A stretch of 64,000 nt of DNA from Rhizobium johnstonii 3841 (GCF_000009265.1 NC_008380.1:4092501-4156500), one strand, 5' to 3'. Counted from the stretch's first letter, positions 26,694 through 34,921 are shown. Program-made: numbers and translations. The notes: generated from the letters alone by a model not told the origin.

Positions 26694-26830
26694 GCCCTCA
26701 TCCGCCTGCCGGCCCCTTCTCACCGCAAACGGGGAGAAGGGAAAATGCTGCAAGCCCTTCGCCCCTTGCCGCCGTTGAGTGACGCAAGTCCCCTCTCCCC
26801 GCAAGCGGGGAGAGGGTTAGGGTGAGGGGC
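26694..26830. repeat. rhizobial palindromic intergenic repeat
   Basis: The element begins GCCCTCATCCG and ends GGGTGAGGGGC, so its ends are inverted. It holds two hairpins: an imperfect one at 26714-26741 (CCCTTCTC/GAGAAGGG) and a perfect 12-pair stem at 26791-26816 (CCCTCTCCCCGC/GCGGGGAGAGGG). This arrangement is common between rhizobial genes. It lies between the tctC-like and tctB-like genes. Confidence 0.7.
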
Positions 26831-26860
26831 TCTTTCGGCATGCCTGGACGAGGATAACCC

Positions 26861-27844
26861 TCAGTCGGCATATTCGCCCGCGGCCTCGATCACCGTTTTC
26901 CAGCGGGCAATCTCGCTTTCGAGCTTGGCCTTCAGCGCAGCCGGCGTCGCATCGGCGTCGGAGGATGGCGCCGTGCCGAGCTCGGCGAAGCGGGCGCCGA
27001 CATTCGGATCCTTCAGCGCCACCTGCAGCGCCTTCGACAGCCGTTCGTTGATCTCAGCCGGCGTGCCCTTCGGCGTGTAGATGCCGTGCCAGATGCCGAC
27101 TTCAAAACCCGGCAGGCCGGCTTCGACGGCCGTCGGAATGTCCTTCATCACGTCGAGCCGCTTGGGCGAGGTCACGGCATAGGCCTTGATCGTGCCGCCC
27201 TGGATCTGCTTCGTCGTGTTGGTCGTCTGGTCGCACATGACGTCGACCTGACCGCCGAGCAGATCGGTCATGGCAGGCCCGGTGCCCTTATAGGGAACGG
27301 TCGTCAGCGGCGTCTGGATAGCGCTCATGAACATCATGCCGCAGAGATGCGAGGCCGCACCGATGCCGGCGTTGGCGACCGTCACCTTATCCTTGTTGGC
27401 CTTGATATAATCGATCAGCCCCTTGAGGTCGGCCGGCTCCATGTCCTTGCGGGCGACGATCGTCATCGGCACGTCGGTGACGAGGCCGACATAGTCGAAG
27501 GCGCCGAGCGTGTCGTAGGCGAGCTTGCGATAGAGCGTGGCGCTGGTCGCCATGCCGATATGATGCAGCAGGATGGTGTAACCGTCGGGATCGGCACTCG
27601 CCACGCGGCCGGCGCCGAGCGTGCCGCCGGCGCCGCCGACATTTTCGACGACGATCTGCTGGCCGAGATCCTTCGACATGGATTCGGCGACGAGGCGCGC
27701 GACGGTATCGGTGGGGCCGCCGGCCGCAAACGGCACAACCATGGTGATGGTGCGCTCGGGATAGGTCTGCGCCGAAGCGGCGCCGGCGAGAAGAGAGACC
27801 GCGGCAGCCGCGGTCAGGCCGAGCATGGCCTTCAGAATTTTCAT
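26861..27844 (-). CDS. tripartite tricarboxylate transporter binding protein (TctC)
   Basis: A 327-residue periplasmic receptor with a clear signal peptide (about 1-25, ending ASAQT). The family motifs YPERTITMVVPFAAGG and GGAGGTLGAGRVASADPDGY, which form the carboxylate-binding loops, are present. It delivers substrate to TctA/TctB. The start at 27844 has GGGAGGA upstream. The gene lies directly downstream of, and in the same direction as, a two-component pair, separated by a strong hairpin; this is likely the target that the pair controls. Confidence 0.92.
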   Translation of the reverse strand: MKILKAMLGLTAAAAVSLLAGAASAQTYPERTITMVVPFAAGGPTDTVARLVAESMSKDLGQQIVVENVGGAGGTLGAGRVASADPDGYTILLHHIGMATSATLYRKLAYDTLGAFDYVGLVTDVPMTIVARKDMEPADLKGLIDYIKANKDKVTVANAGIGAASHLCGMMFMSAIQTPLTTVPYKGTGPAMTDLLGGQVDVMCDQTTNTTKQIQGGTIKAYAVTSPKRLDVMKDIPTAVEAGLPGFEVGIWHGIYTPKGTPAEINERLSKALQVALKDPNVGARFAELGTAPSSDADATPAALKAKLESEIARWKTVIEAAGEYAD

Positions 27845-28011
27845 CGTTTCCTCCCTGATGAAATAAGCAAGCCGGCCGACACATCCTCCGCGCCGGTTCG
27901 GATCACCTATTTGCCGCCTGGAAAAATCGACCCGCAATCATTGCCGCCGCTTTCGAAAGACGATTTTGCGACAGTGCGATGCAGCATGGGTCGATTCGGA
28001 CACAAACGGCC

Positions 28012-28043
28012 GGTGCGATGGGTGGAAATCCACCCATCGCACC
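28012..28043 (-). terminator. perfect 14-pair hairpin after the response regulator gene
   Basis: GGTGCGATGGGTGG and CCACCCATCGCACC are exact complements around AAAT. It lies 29 bases past the stop of the minus-strand regulator gene, followed on that strand by GGCCGTTTGTG. It probably ends the two-component transcript before the tctC-like gene. Confidence 0.65.
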
Positions 28044-28072
28044 GCGAGATTGCAGCGCCGCCCAGCTCCGGG

Positions 28073-29407
28073 CTAGCTTTCGGTGGTCAGCATCCGCTTG
28101 TCGAGACCATATTTCTGCATCTTTTCGTAGAGGGTCTTCCGGGAAATGCCGAGCGACTCATAGACCGGCCTGAGGCTGCCGCCATGCGCCACCAGCGCGC
28201 TGGCAATGACCCCGCGCTCGAATTCGGCGACGCGCTCCGCAAGCCCGGTCGCCTCCTCGGCCTGCCGCCCGCCATTGTCGAGACCGAGGACCAGACGGTC
28301 GGCGGCATTCCTCAGCTCACGCACATTGCCGGGCCAGTCGCGCTGAGCAATGTCGGAAATCACGTCTGGCGGCACGGCCATCTCGTCGCGGCCGTAGCGG
28401 GCCGCCGCTTCCCGCACCAGCTGCAGGAAAAGCAGCGGAACATCCGCCCGCCGCTGCGACAGCGACGGCACGTGCAAGGTCGCGACATTCAGCCGATAGA
28501 ACAGATCGGCGCGGAAGCGCCCCGCCGCCACCTCCGCCTCCAGATCGACCTTGCTTGTCGCGATGAAGCGCACGTCGAGCGCCACCACCTCGTTCGAACC
28601 GAGCCTGGAGATCACCCGCTCCTGCAACACCCGCAGGAACTTCGCCTGCAGGTCAAAGGGCATGGAGCCGATCTCGTCGAGCAGGATCGTGCCGCCGCGT
28701 CCATGTTCGAATTTTCCGTAACGCGGCCTCACCGCGCCCGGAAAGGCCCCCACCTCGTGGCCGAAAAGCTCGCTCTCGATCAGGTTTGCCGGCAGTGCGG
28801 CACAATTGATCGCGATGAACGGCCGGCTCGCCCGAGCGCTGATGTCGTGGAGCGCCCGCGCCACCACCTCTTTGCCGGCCCCGGTCTCGCCGACGATCAG
28901 CGTATCGGCATCGCTCGCCCCGATCGCCCGGATGCGGTAGCGCAGATCCACCATCACCTGCGTGCGCCCCGGCAGCCGCGCCTCGATATCGTCGCGCTTG
29001 CCGGCGACCGCTTTCAGCAGCCGGTTTTCGAGCACGAGACCGCGCCGCTCCATCGCCCGGCGGATGACGCCGGCGAGCATCTCCGGCGTGAACGGCTTTT
29101 CGATGAAATCATAGGCCCCTTCGCGCATCGCCTTCACCGCAAGCTGAACGTCGCCGTGGCCGGTGACGAGAATGACCGGCACCTCCGGGTCGAGTTCGCG
29201 GATCTTCTGCATCAGCGTCATGCCGTCGATGCCGGGCATGCGGATATCGCTGACGACGACGCCGGGAAAGCTGTAGCCGATCAACTCCAGCACGTGGTCG
29301 CCGTTCGAATAGGTCTCGACACTGAAGCCGGAGAGCTCCAGCGCCTGTGCCGTCGAACGGCGCAGTTCCTCCTCGTCGTCAACCAGCAGGATCTTCGCAT
29401 CGTTCAT
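28073..29407 (-). CDS. sigma54-dependent response regulator (DctD-like)
   Basis: A 444-residue NtrC-family regulator: receiver domain (about 1-120) with phospho-acceptor Asp54 in VVVSDIRMPGIDG; AAA+ domain (about 140-370) with Walker A GETGAGKEVVA and DEIG motif; and a Fis-type helix-turn-helix at the end (GGSLRPVYESLGISRKTLYE). The sigma54-contact loop reads GAFPGA (residues 220-225) instead of GAFTGA, a change at the residue that touches sigma54 in well-studied members. It overlaps the kinase gene by 4 bases. It likely controls the adjacent TctCBA carrier in response to a carboxylate, by analogy with DctBD. Confidence 0.9.
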   Translation of the reverse strand: MNDAKILLVDDEEELRRSTAQALELSGFSVETYSNGDHVLELIGYSFPGVVVSDIRMPGIDGMTLMQKIRELDPEVPVILVTGHGDVQLAVKAMREGAYDFIEKPFTPEMLAGVIRRAMERRGLVLENRLLKAVAGKRDDIEARLPGRTQVMVDLRYRIRAIGASDADTLIVGETGAGKEVVARALHDISARASRPFIAINCAALPANLIESELFGHEVGAFPGAVRPRYGKFEHGRGGTILLDEIGSMPFDLQAKFLRVLQERVISRLGSNEVVALDVRFIATSKVDLEAEVAAGRFRADLFYRLNVATLHVPSLSQRRADVPLLFLQLVREAAARYGRDEMAVPPDVISDIAQRDWPGNVRELRNAADRLVLGLDNGGRQAEEATGLAERVAEFERGVIASALVAHGGSLRPVYESLGISRKTLYEKMQKYGLDKRMLTTES

Positions 29408-31206
29408 TCCGCTGCCTCCGGCATCAGCCCTGCCGCCGATTGCAGCTCGATGCGGAACACCGCGCCCCCTTCGGGATGATTGGCAGCAGTAAGGCTGCCG
29501 CCGAAATCCTTGATGATGTTATAGGAGATCGAAAGCCCGAGGCCGAGCCCCTTGCCGACGCCCTTCGTCGTGAAGAAGGGATCGAAGATACGCTCGGCGA
29601 TCGCCGCCGGCACGCCCGGTCCATGGTCCCGCACAGCCAGCACCACCTTGCCGGCCTCCTCGAAGGCCGAAACCTCGATGCGCCGATCATTCAGCCCTTC
29701 CACCGCATCGGCCGCATTCGAGATCACGTTCACCAGCACCTGCTGCAGACGCACCGAACCGGCGCGCACCACCGGCGGACGCGGCCCGAGAGCGAGAAGC
29801 AGTTCGGCATCCGCCGCCTTCAGCCGCCAAGCGATGATCTCGAGCGTATCGCGCATCGCCTCGTCGAGGGAAACGGGACCGAGCTTCTCGTTCGGCTTCC
29901 GGGCGAAGTTGCGCAGGTGCCGGCTGATCGCAGCCATACGGTCGATCAGCCCGCCGATACGCCGGATATTGTCCCGCGCCTCCGCCGTCCGCCCACGGTC
30001 GATGAGAACGGAGGCGCTTTCCGTATAGGTCTTGGCGGCGGCGAGCGGCTGGTTAAACTCGTGCGAAAGGGCAGCCGACATCTGCCCCAGCCCGGCAAGC
30101 TTGCCCGCCTGGATCAGATCGGCTTGCGTCTGTCGGAGCTGCTGCTCGGTCAGCCGCCGTTCGGCGATTTCTTCTTCGATGCGGCTGTTGACACGGGCAA
30201 GATCGGCTGTGCGCTCCTCGACGCGCCGCTCCAGCTCGTTGCGGGCTTCGGCTTGCATCTGCATGCGCTCGGCAAGCCGCGCCCGCCTCTGGCGCAGAAC
30301 CGCGACTGTGAGCCCGGCGATGCAGAGGAAGAGAAAGACTGCCGCAAGCGCTGTGCGTGCCTGGGCACGGATGGAACTCGTCTCCATCAGCACGTTCACC
30401 GTCCAGTCCTCGGCCGGCATGTAATGCGAGAGCACCAGATATTCGCTCGAACCGCGCTCGTCGGCCAGCGTCATCAGCTCATGCTGCTCGAAGTGGTGAC
30501 GCGTCACCGGCAGCGCCGCCAGCCTGGCATTGGCATAACGCCGCGAAGCCTCGGTGCGGGCGACACGGTCGGCCGTCAGCGGCAGGATCGCGCCATAGAG
30601 CCATTCCGGGCTGCCGGACATGAAGATGATGCCCTCCGGATCGGAGACGAAAATCTTGTATTCGCCGCCGCCCCAGGAGGATTCGATCATGTCGATATCG
30701 ACCTTGAAGACGATGACGCCACGAATATCCGCACCGGTCCGGATCGGTGCGGCAAAATAATAGCCGCGCTTCAGCGAGGTGGTGCCGAGCGCGTAAAACC
30801 GTGCCTGCCGGCCTTCGATCGCATCCTGAAAATAGGGCCTGTAGCTGAAATTCTGTCCGACGAAGCTTGCAGGCCCATCGTAATTGCTGGCCGCGATCGT
30901 CTCTCCGTCTGGCTTGACCACATAAATATCGGAGGATTTCAGCAGCCCGTTGATCTCCTTGAGATAGAGATTGGCCGCATCGCGTAGCGCCGCATCTTCA
31001 GGCGCGCTCACCAGCTCCTTGATGTCGTCATGATCGGCGATCAGCGCCGGCAGCGCCTCGTAGCGGTTGAGATGACCGCTGAGTGCCGAAACGGCAAGGC
31101 GCAGAGCCGTTCCAGCCTGCGCCGAGGCTTCCTCCATATAGGCGCGCGTCGCAATCGCGCTCCCATAGGTGAAGAAGGCGAAGATGATCAGCGGCACTAC
31201 CAGCAA
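29404..31206 (-). CDS. sensor histidine kinase (DctB-like)
   Basis: A membrane kinase of about 600 residues. One membrane segment at the N-terminus and one near residue 300 enclose a periplasmic double-PAS sensor region (about 30-290). The dimerisation/phospho-acceptor box is LSHEFNQPLAA with His at about residue 382, followed by the ATPase motifs (NVISNAADA, DHGPGVP, GKGLGLGLSIS). No ATG fits the beginning. The TTG at 31206 is used here, but a CTG at 31236 has GGGGAGGAG at ideal distance and would restore a longer membrane segment. It is divergent from a molybdoenzyme gene. Confidence 0.87.
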   Translation of the reverse strand: MLVVPLIIFAFFTYGSAIATRAYMEEASAQAGTALRLAVSALSGHLNRYEALPALIADHDDIKELVSAPEDAALRDAANLYLKEINGLLKSSDIYVVKPDGETIAASNYDGPASFVGQNFSYRPYFQDAIEGRQARFYALGTTSLKRGYYFAAPIRTGADIRGVIVFKVDIDMIESSWGGGEYKIFVSDPEGIIFMSGSPEWLYGAILPLTADRVARTEASRRYANARLAALPVTRHHFEQHELMTLADERGSSEYLVLSHYMPAEDWTVNVLMETSSIRAQARTALAAVFLFLCIAGLTVAVLRQRRARLAERMQMQAEARNELERRVEERTADLARVNSRIEEEIAERRLTEQQLRQTQADLIQAGKLAGLGQMSAALSHEFNQPLAAAKTYTESASVLIDRGRTAEARDNIRRIGGLIDRMAAISRHLRNFARKPNEKLGPVSLDEAMRDTLEIIAWRLKAADAELLLALGPRPPVVRAGSVRLQQVLVNVISNAADAVEGLNDRRIEVSAFEEAGKVVLAVRDHGPGVPAAIAERIFDPFFTTKGVGKGLGLGLSISYNIIKDFGGSLTAANHPEGGAVFRIELQSAAGLMPEAAE

Positions 31207-31391
31207 CGCCGCTATCGCACGATATTTCGAAGACAGAACCGGCTCCTCCCCTTTTCTGCCTTCACTCCCCAGCGAGGCATACCCAACGCACCGAGTTTAG
31301 AGGGATGGGTAGGGATTTCCAAGGGGCCGCCGAAACTTGACACCCGGCAGGGGCGGATGTCCTATTGCGGCATCGCAAGGAGGCCCCGCCC

Positions 31392-32054
31392 ATGAGCGAC
31401 GACCAGACGCCCGCCGACAGCAAACTCACCACATCCAAGCGCCGCTGGGCGGCAGAGGGCAAGTTCCTGACCGGCCGTATCAGCCGTCCCGAAGCCGAGC
31501 GCCTGCCGCCCGGCCAGCACCTTGTCAAGAACTGGCCTGTACTCGACCTCGGCCAGCAGCCCGTCATCTCGACCGAGACCTGGCGGCTCGAGGTGCGCGG
31601 CCTCGTCGAAACGACGCGCACCCTCACCTGGGCCGACTTCCAGGCGATCGAACAGAGCACGGGGGTGAGCGATATCCACTGTGTCACCACATGGTCGCGC
31701 TACGACAACAAATGGAAGGGCGTTTCGACGCGCGATCTGCTCGACCTTGCCATGCCGAAGCCGGAAGCAGCTTACGTGATGCTGACGAGTTATGACGGCT
31801 ATACCACGAACCTGCCGCTCGCCGATTTCGCCGCCGAGGATGCGATCCTCGCCACCGCCTGGGAAGGCCTGCCGCTGACGCCGGAGCATGGCGGCCCGAT
31901 GCGCCTCGTCGTGCCGCATCTCTATTTCTGGAAAAGCGCCAAATGGCTGCGCCGCATCGAGCTGATGCCTGCCGATCAGGCCGGCTTCTGGGAAAAGAAC
32001 GGCTACCACATCTATGTCGATCCGTGGCGCGAGCAGCGCTATTCCGACGATTGA
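31392..32054 (+). CDS. sulfite oxidase-like molybdopterin-binding oxidoreductase
   Basis: A 220-residue protein of the SUOX/YedY fold without the C-terminal dimerisation domain of true sulfite oxidases. The molybdenum-ligating Cys is in DIHCVTTWSRYDNKWKGV (about residue 97), and further pterin-binding residues lie in TSYDGYTTNLPL and PHLYFWKSAKWLRRIEL. No signal peptide or Tat motif is seen, so it should be cytoplasmic. The start at 31392 has AAGGAGG. The substrate is unknown. Its stop overlaps by 16 bases the end of the convergent gene of the cobalt operon. Confidence 0.87.
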   Translation: MSDDQTPADSKLTTSKRRWAAEGKFLTGRISRPEAERLPPGQHLVKNWPVLDLGQQPVISTETWRLEVRGLVETTRTLTWADFQAIEQSTGVSDIHCVTTWSRYDNKWKGVSTRDLLDLAMPKPEAAYVMLTSYDGYTTNLPLADFAAEDAILATAWEGLPLTPEHGGPMRLVVPHLYFWKSAKWLRRIELMPADQAGFWEKNGYHIYVDPWREQRYSDD

Positions 32055-32671
32055 GCTTTCGGCCGCGAGAAACGGCGAAGCGCAAACACGCCAAGGCCGA
32101 ACAAAGAGGCAAGCCCCGTCAGCGATGCCATGCTTGCGGCATGAAACGGGATCCCACTCCAGCGCGGCTTGACGATATCGGCCGTGTTGAAGGCTTCGCC
32201 GCTGAACCGGCAGCTGATCAGCGCAAGCCCGCGCCGCACCATGTCGGCGTCGACCGCGGAAATGATTTCACCCGCCGCAGCGGCCTCCTGCGGCATCTCG
32301 CGCATCGAAAGCAAAACCGCCTTGGTCGCGGCGAGATAGGCATGGGCGCATTCGTTGAACGGGCTTTCCTCATCCGTCACGCTGCCCGGCATCCGACCCC
32401 ACAGACAGTAGGAATACTGGATCTCGGCATAGTTCAGCACGCGCCGGAACGGCTCGTTCGTATCGACGGCGCGGGATGCAAGATCGATGATCCGACCGCG
32501 ATAGTCAGATATGACAGCCATCTCGCCATGGGAGATTTGCGGGATATTCAGCCCGGCATGGCTGCCGCCGTCGCCGCGGCTATGGGCAAAAGCGCTTCCG
32601 GCGACCACACAAAAAAACGCGGCGGCAGAAAGCGCCGTCAGCAGCAGTGGTCTGGCTCTGTCGTTTTTCAT
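32039..32671 (-). CDS. uncharacterised membrane-anchored protein, third gene of the cobalt operon
   Basis: I do not recognise a family. The 210-residue protein has a signal peptide (about 1-29, ending GSAFA), a His-containing mature N-terminus (HSRGDGGSHAG), three Cys residues (about 88, 107 and 153), and a single C-terminal membrane segment (about 175-197) followed by basic residues. It would be periplasmic and tethered to the inner membrane. It lies 25 bases after cbtA in the same direction, so it is in the operon controlled by the cobalamin riboswitch. A role in cobalt delivery or sensing is inference from context. An anchor with His/Cys residues fits a metal-handling protein. Confidence 0.75.
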   Translation of the reverse strand: MKNDRARPLLLTALSAAAFFCVVAGSAFAHSRGDGGSHAGLNIPQISHGEMAVISDYRGRIIDLASRAVDTNEPFRRVLNYAEIQYSYCLWGRMPGSVTDEESPFNECAHAYLAATKAVLLSMREMPQEAAAAGEIISAVDADMVRRGLALISCRFSGEAFNTADIVKPRWSGIPFHAASMASLTGLASLFGLGVFALRRFSRPKAQSSE

Positions 32672-32696
32672 AATCGCCCGAAAAGTTCAGGTGCGT

Positions 32697-33443
32697 TCAG
32701 TGAAATGCCGTTGCCGGTCGGCCGCGTTGCCCGCCCTTAACGGCAAGCCGCTTTTCCGCCAGCGCCCCGAAGGCGAGGCCGAGCGTTGCCCAGAGGATCG
32801 CATGCATGCCGAGCGAGGTCGTGCGGAAGCCCCAGAGCACCATCGCGGAAAAGTTTTCCGGCACCTCGTTGATCGGCGGCAGCAGATAGAGCACGAGGCC
32901 GATGAAGACGAGATAGGCGATGCCGGCGATGGTCGCGCCGTTCCAGGGACCGAAGCGCTCGGAGAGACGACGTGACAGCGCCACCGCGGCAATGAGTGCG
33001 GCAAGCGAAACGACGATCATCAGGAAGAACAGTTCGGTCCTGACGCCGATTGTGTCGGGATTGCCGACCGCCGGCGGAGTGGCGGGATATTTGATGCTGG
33101 GAACAAGCACGACCGCCACGAAGGCGGCAATGGCGATGACGGCCGAGGTGCCGCGCGCTGAAAGGCGGCTGAAACGACCATGCACGAAAGCGAAAGCGAG
33201 CGCGAAGAGCCCGCCGACGGCGACGCTGTAGGCCATGACGCCGGTGAAAAGGCCGAGACCGGCTTGCGTGGCGCGGCTGACGATTTCAGGTTCGGCAGCT
33301 TCGCCGGCCGCCTGGGCGCTTGCCTCCTCGAAGGCGATCGCCGCATCGACCAGCGGCTCGCCGAAGGTATGGGCGAAAGCGAAAACGAGGATGCCAGCAA
33401 TCAGGCCCGCGAGCATGCCGCGAAGCAGAAGGTTTCCAACCAT
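32697..33443 (-). CDS. cbtA: cobalt transporter subunit CbtA
   Basis: CbtA is a predicted cobalt-uptake membrane protein found behind cobalamin riboswitches. This 248-residue copy has about five membrane segments. The first helix (NLLLRGMLAGLIAGILVFAF) is followed by HTFGEPLVDAAIAFEEA, where the His and acidic residues could line the metal path. It follows cbtB by 26 bases. Function is known mainly from genomic association with B12-regulated genes. Confidence 0.9.
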   Translation of the reverse strand: MVGNLLLRGMLAGLIAGILVFAFAHTFGEPLVDAAIAFEEASAQAAGEAAEPEIVSRATQAGLGLFTGVMAYSVAVGGLFALAFAFVHGRFSRLSARGTSAVIAIAAFVAVVLVPSIKYPATPPAVGNPDTIGVRTELFFLMIVVSLAALIAAVALSRRLSERFGPWNGATIAGIAYLVFIGLVLYLLPPINEVPENFSAMVLWGFRTTSLGMHAILWATLGLAFGALAEKRLAVKGGQRGRPATAFH

Positions 33444-33469
33444 GTCAGGAACTCCGATCGCGAAGCGCT

Positions 33470-33679
33470 TTAGTGGCAGGGAAAGCCGAGGAGATGGCGG
33501 CCGTCATGCACGAATTCATGCACATACATGCCGTTGAACAGCGCCATCGCGCCTTCCTCGGTGCCGACGAAATAGAGGACGATGAGCATCAGCAGGCCGC
33601 CGAAGATCGCCCAGGGCAGGATCTCGCCCACAGGGATCGGCGCCGGTACAGCAACGGGCGCGAAAGTGGTGTCAGACAT
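33470..33679 (-). CDS. cbtB: cobalt transporter subunit CbtB
   Basis: A 69-residue protein with one membrane segment (about 18-42) and a C-terminal His-rich tail, VHEFVHDGRHLLGFPCH, as is typical of CbtB. The tail probably binds cobalt at the membrane face and passes it to CbtA. I start at the ATG at 33679, preceded by GGAGGA; upstream in-frame sequence belongs to the riboswitch leader. It is the first gene behind the riboswitch. Confidence 0.92.
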   Translation of the reverse strand: MSDTTFAPVAVPAPIPVGEILPWAIFGGLLMLIVLYFVGTEEGAMALFNGMYVHEFVHDGRHLLGFPCH

Positions 33680-33723
33680 GTATTCCTCCGGGAATGACGC
33701 GTTCAGTCGAAAGAGTGCTTGTG

Positions 33724-33852
33724 CAGTAGGGTCTGACTTCCAGCGCGAAGAGTTTTCGACACGCTGGTCACAGTGGCGCGACCGCGCCGGACTTACACCG
33801 GCTTCCAAACCCGCAACAGCACGGTTATATCTGCACGCCGAAGAGACTGTCA
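33724..33852 (-). promoter_or_regulatory. cobalamin riboswitch in the cbtB leader
   Basis: On the minus strand, GGAAGCCGGTGTAAGTCCGG is followed by GCGCGGTCGCGCCACTGT, the conserved core and B12 box of the cobalamin class. The downstream P-stem closes with GGAAGTCAGACC, and the cbtB ribosome site lies about 40 bases later. Binding of adenosylcobalamin should turn the cobalt operon off. Outer limits are approximate. Confidence 0.92.
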
Positions 33853-33912
33853 ACGAAACTTCACAAGCCGGCGAAGGACGCTGTCGCTGCATTCCGGGAG
33901 ACAAGAACGACC

Positions 33913-34467
33913 GTGAACACGCGCCTCACCTGGATCTGCCATGGCGCGACGGCAGCAAGCCGCAAGGCCCTGTTCCCGCTCGACGAACCGCTGGAGGACA
34001 AGGCAGTGGAGGAAGCCGGCAGGATGATCGCCCCGCCCCGCGCCGACCGTATTGCCACGAGCCCCGCCTTGCGCGCCCGTCAGACTGCTGACGCGCTCCG
34101 CCTCGAAGCCCAAATAGATCAGGCGCTTTGCGACTGCGACCATGGCCGCTGGGCCGGCAGGTCGATCGCGGCGATCGGGACCGAAGAGCCGGAGAACCTC
34201 ATGGGCTGGATGAGCGATCCGGAAGCGGCCCCGCATGGCGGCGAGAGCCTTCGTGATCTGCGCACGCGCGTCGCCGGCTGGATGGATGGCCAGGCCGTCC
34301 TCGGCGGCCACGTCATTGCAATCAGCCATCCGGCCGTCATCCGGGCGTCGATTGTGCATGTGCTGCAGGCGCCGCCCTCCTCCTTCTGGCTGAGCGACGT
34401 CGAGCCGCTTTCCGTCATCCGCATGACCAGCAACGGACAGCGCTGGTCTCTGCGCTTCCAGCATTAG
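33913..34467 (+). CDS. histidine-phosphatase-family protein with altered RHG motif
   Basis: A 184-residue phosphoglycerate-mutase-like protein. The catalytic motif usually written RHG reads CHG (WICHGATAAS, residues 8-17): the phospho-acceptor His10 is kept but the preceding Arg is Cys. The second pocket Arg is seen in SPALRARQTADAL, and the late His in AISHPAVIRAS. The start is GTG with GGGAG upstream. It is divergent from the riboswitch-controlled cbtBA genes, so a link to cobamide metabolism, like the alpha-ribazole phosphatase CobC, is plausible but unproven. Loss of the Arg may reduce or change activity. Confidence 0.82.
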   Translation: MNTRLTWICHGATAASRKALFPLDEPLEDKAVEEAGRMIAPPRADRIATSPALRARQTADALRLEAQIDQALCDCDHGRWAGRSIAAIGTEEPENLMGWMSDPEAAPHGGESLRDLRTRVAGWMDGQAVLGGHVIAISHPAVIRASIVHVLQAPPSSFWLSDVEPLSVIRMTSNGQRWSLRFQH

Positions 34468-34566
34468 AGACTGCTGATCTTATCCAGCTTTGCACAAGCA
34501 AATCGCGTCATCTCTGTTGAACCCGCCTTTGCGGGGACTACTTCCTTGTCCCAAGGAGATGGAAGA

Positions 34567-34683
34567 ATGACATATGATTGGAGTGGCGAGCGCACGCGAC
34601 GCCTGCGTTTCATGCGTGTCGCCACAGTCACGGTTCTGGTCGGTCTCATCGTCAGCGTTCCGCTGCTGATCGTCACCGCCTGA
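34567..34683 (+). CDS. 38-residue single-pass membrane peptide
   Basis: This short gene starts at an ATG with AAGGAG about 9 bases upstream and ends at 34683. The product has a charged N-terminus (YDWSGERTRRLRFMR) and one hydrophobic helix (about 18-38, VATVTVLVGLIVSVPLLIVT), so it should sit in the inner membrane with its N-terminus inside. A clear hairpin terminator follows 12 bases after the stop. The ribosome site, membrane segment and terminator together argue that it is real. No function can be assigned. Confidence 0.6.
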   Translation: MTYDWSGERTRRLRFMRVATVTVLVGLIVSVPLLIVTA

Positions 34684-34694
34684 AGCACGAGAAA

Positions 34695-34732
34695 GGGCGA
34701 GCGATGCACTAGCACGCTCGCCTTCGTCTTTT
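34695..34732 (+). terminator. rho-independent terminator of the small membrane peptide gene
   Basis: GGCGAGCG pairs with CGCTCGCC around an 11-base loop, with flanking AA and TT extending the stem. TTCGTCTTTT follows. Confidence 0.7.
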
Positions 34733-34921
34733 CCCGCATCAGCCGGCCTCCCGAACCACGAAGGGATCGCGCTGACGACGACGCCTGGTTCCCCACAAGC
34801 CCTGTCGGGTCTCTCTGCGGCACAGCAACAGGCTGCCGCCTCCGATAATTCGCCTTCTGGTTTCAACAAACATTTCAGACTTTCGTGATATTTCCGCGAA
34901 GGTGGAGATGGAGAAGGCATA

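Noticed and set aside
26694..26830. CRISPR-like repeat array
   Set aside because: Only two different palindromic hairpins, not regular direct repeats with spacers; it is an intergenic palindromic element.
27845..28011. search for a sigma54 -24/-12 promoter before the tctC-like gene
   Set aside because: GGC..TGC-like pairs such as GGCAATGATTGC have the wrong spacing; no match to TGGCAC-N5-TTGC was found by eye.
27086..29479. 797-codon open frame on the plus strand
   Set aside because: Antisense to the tctC-like and response-regulator genes; its composition (His/Arg-rich) is the usual by-product of GC-rich codon bias.
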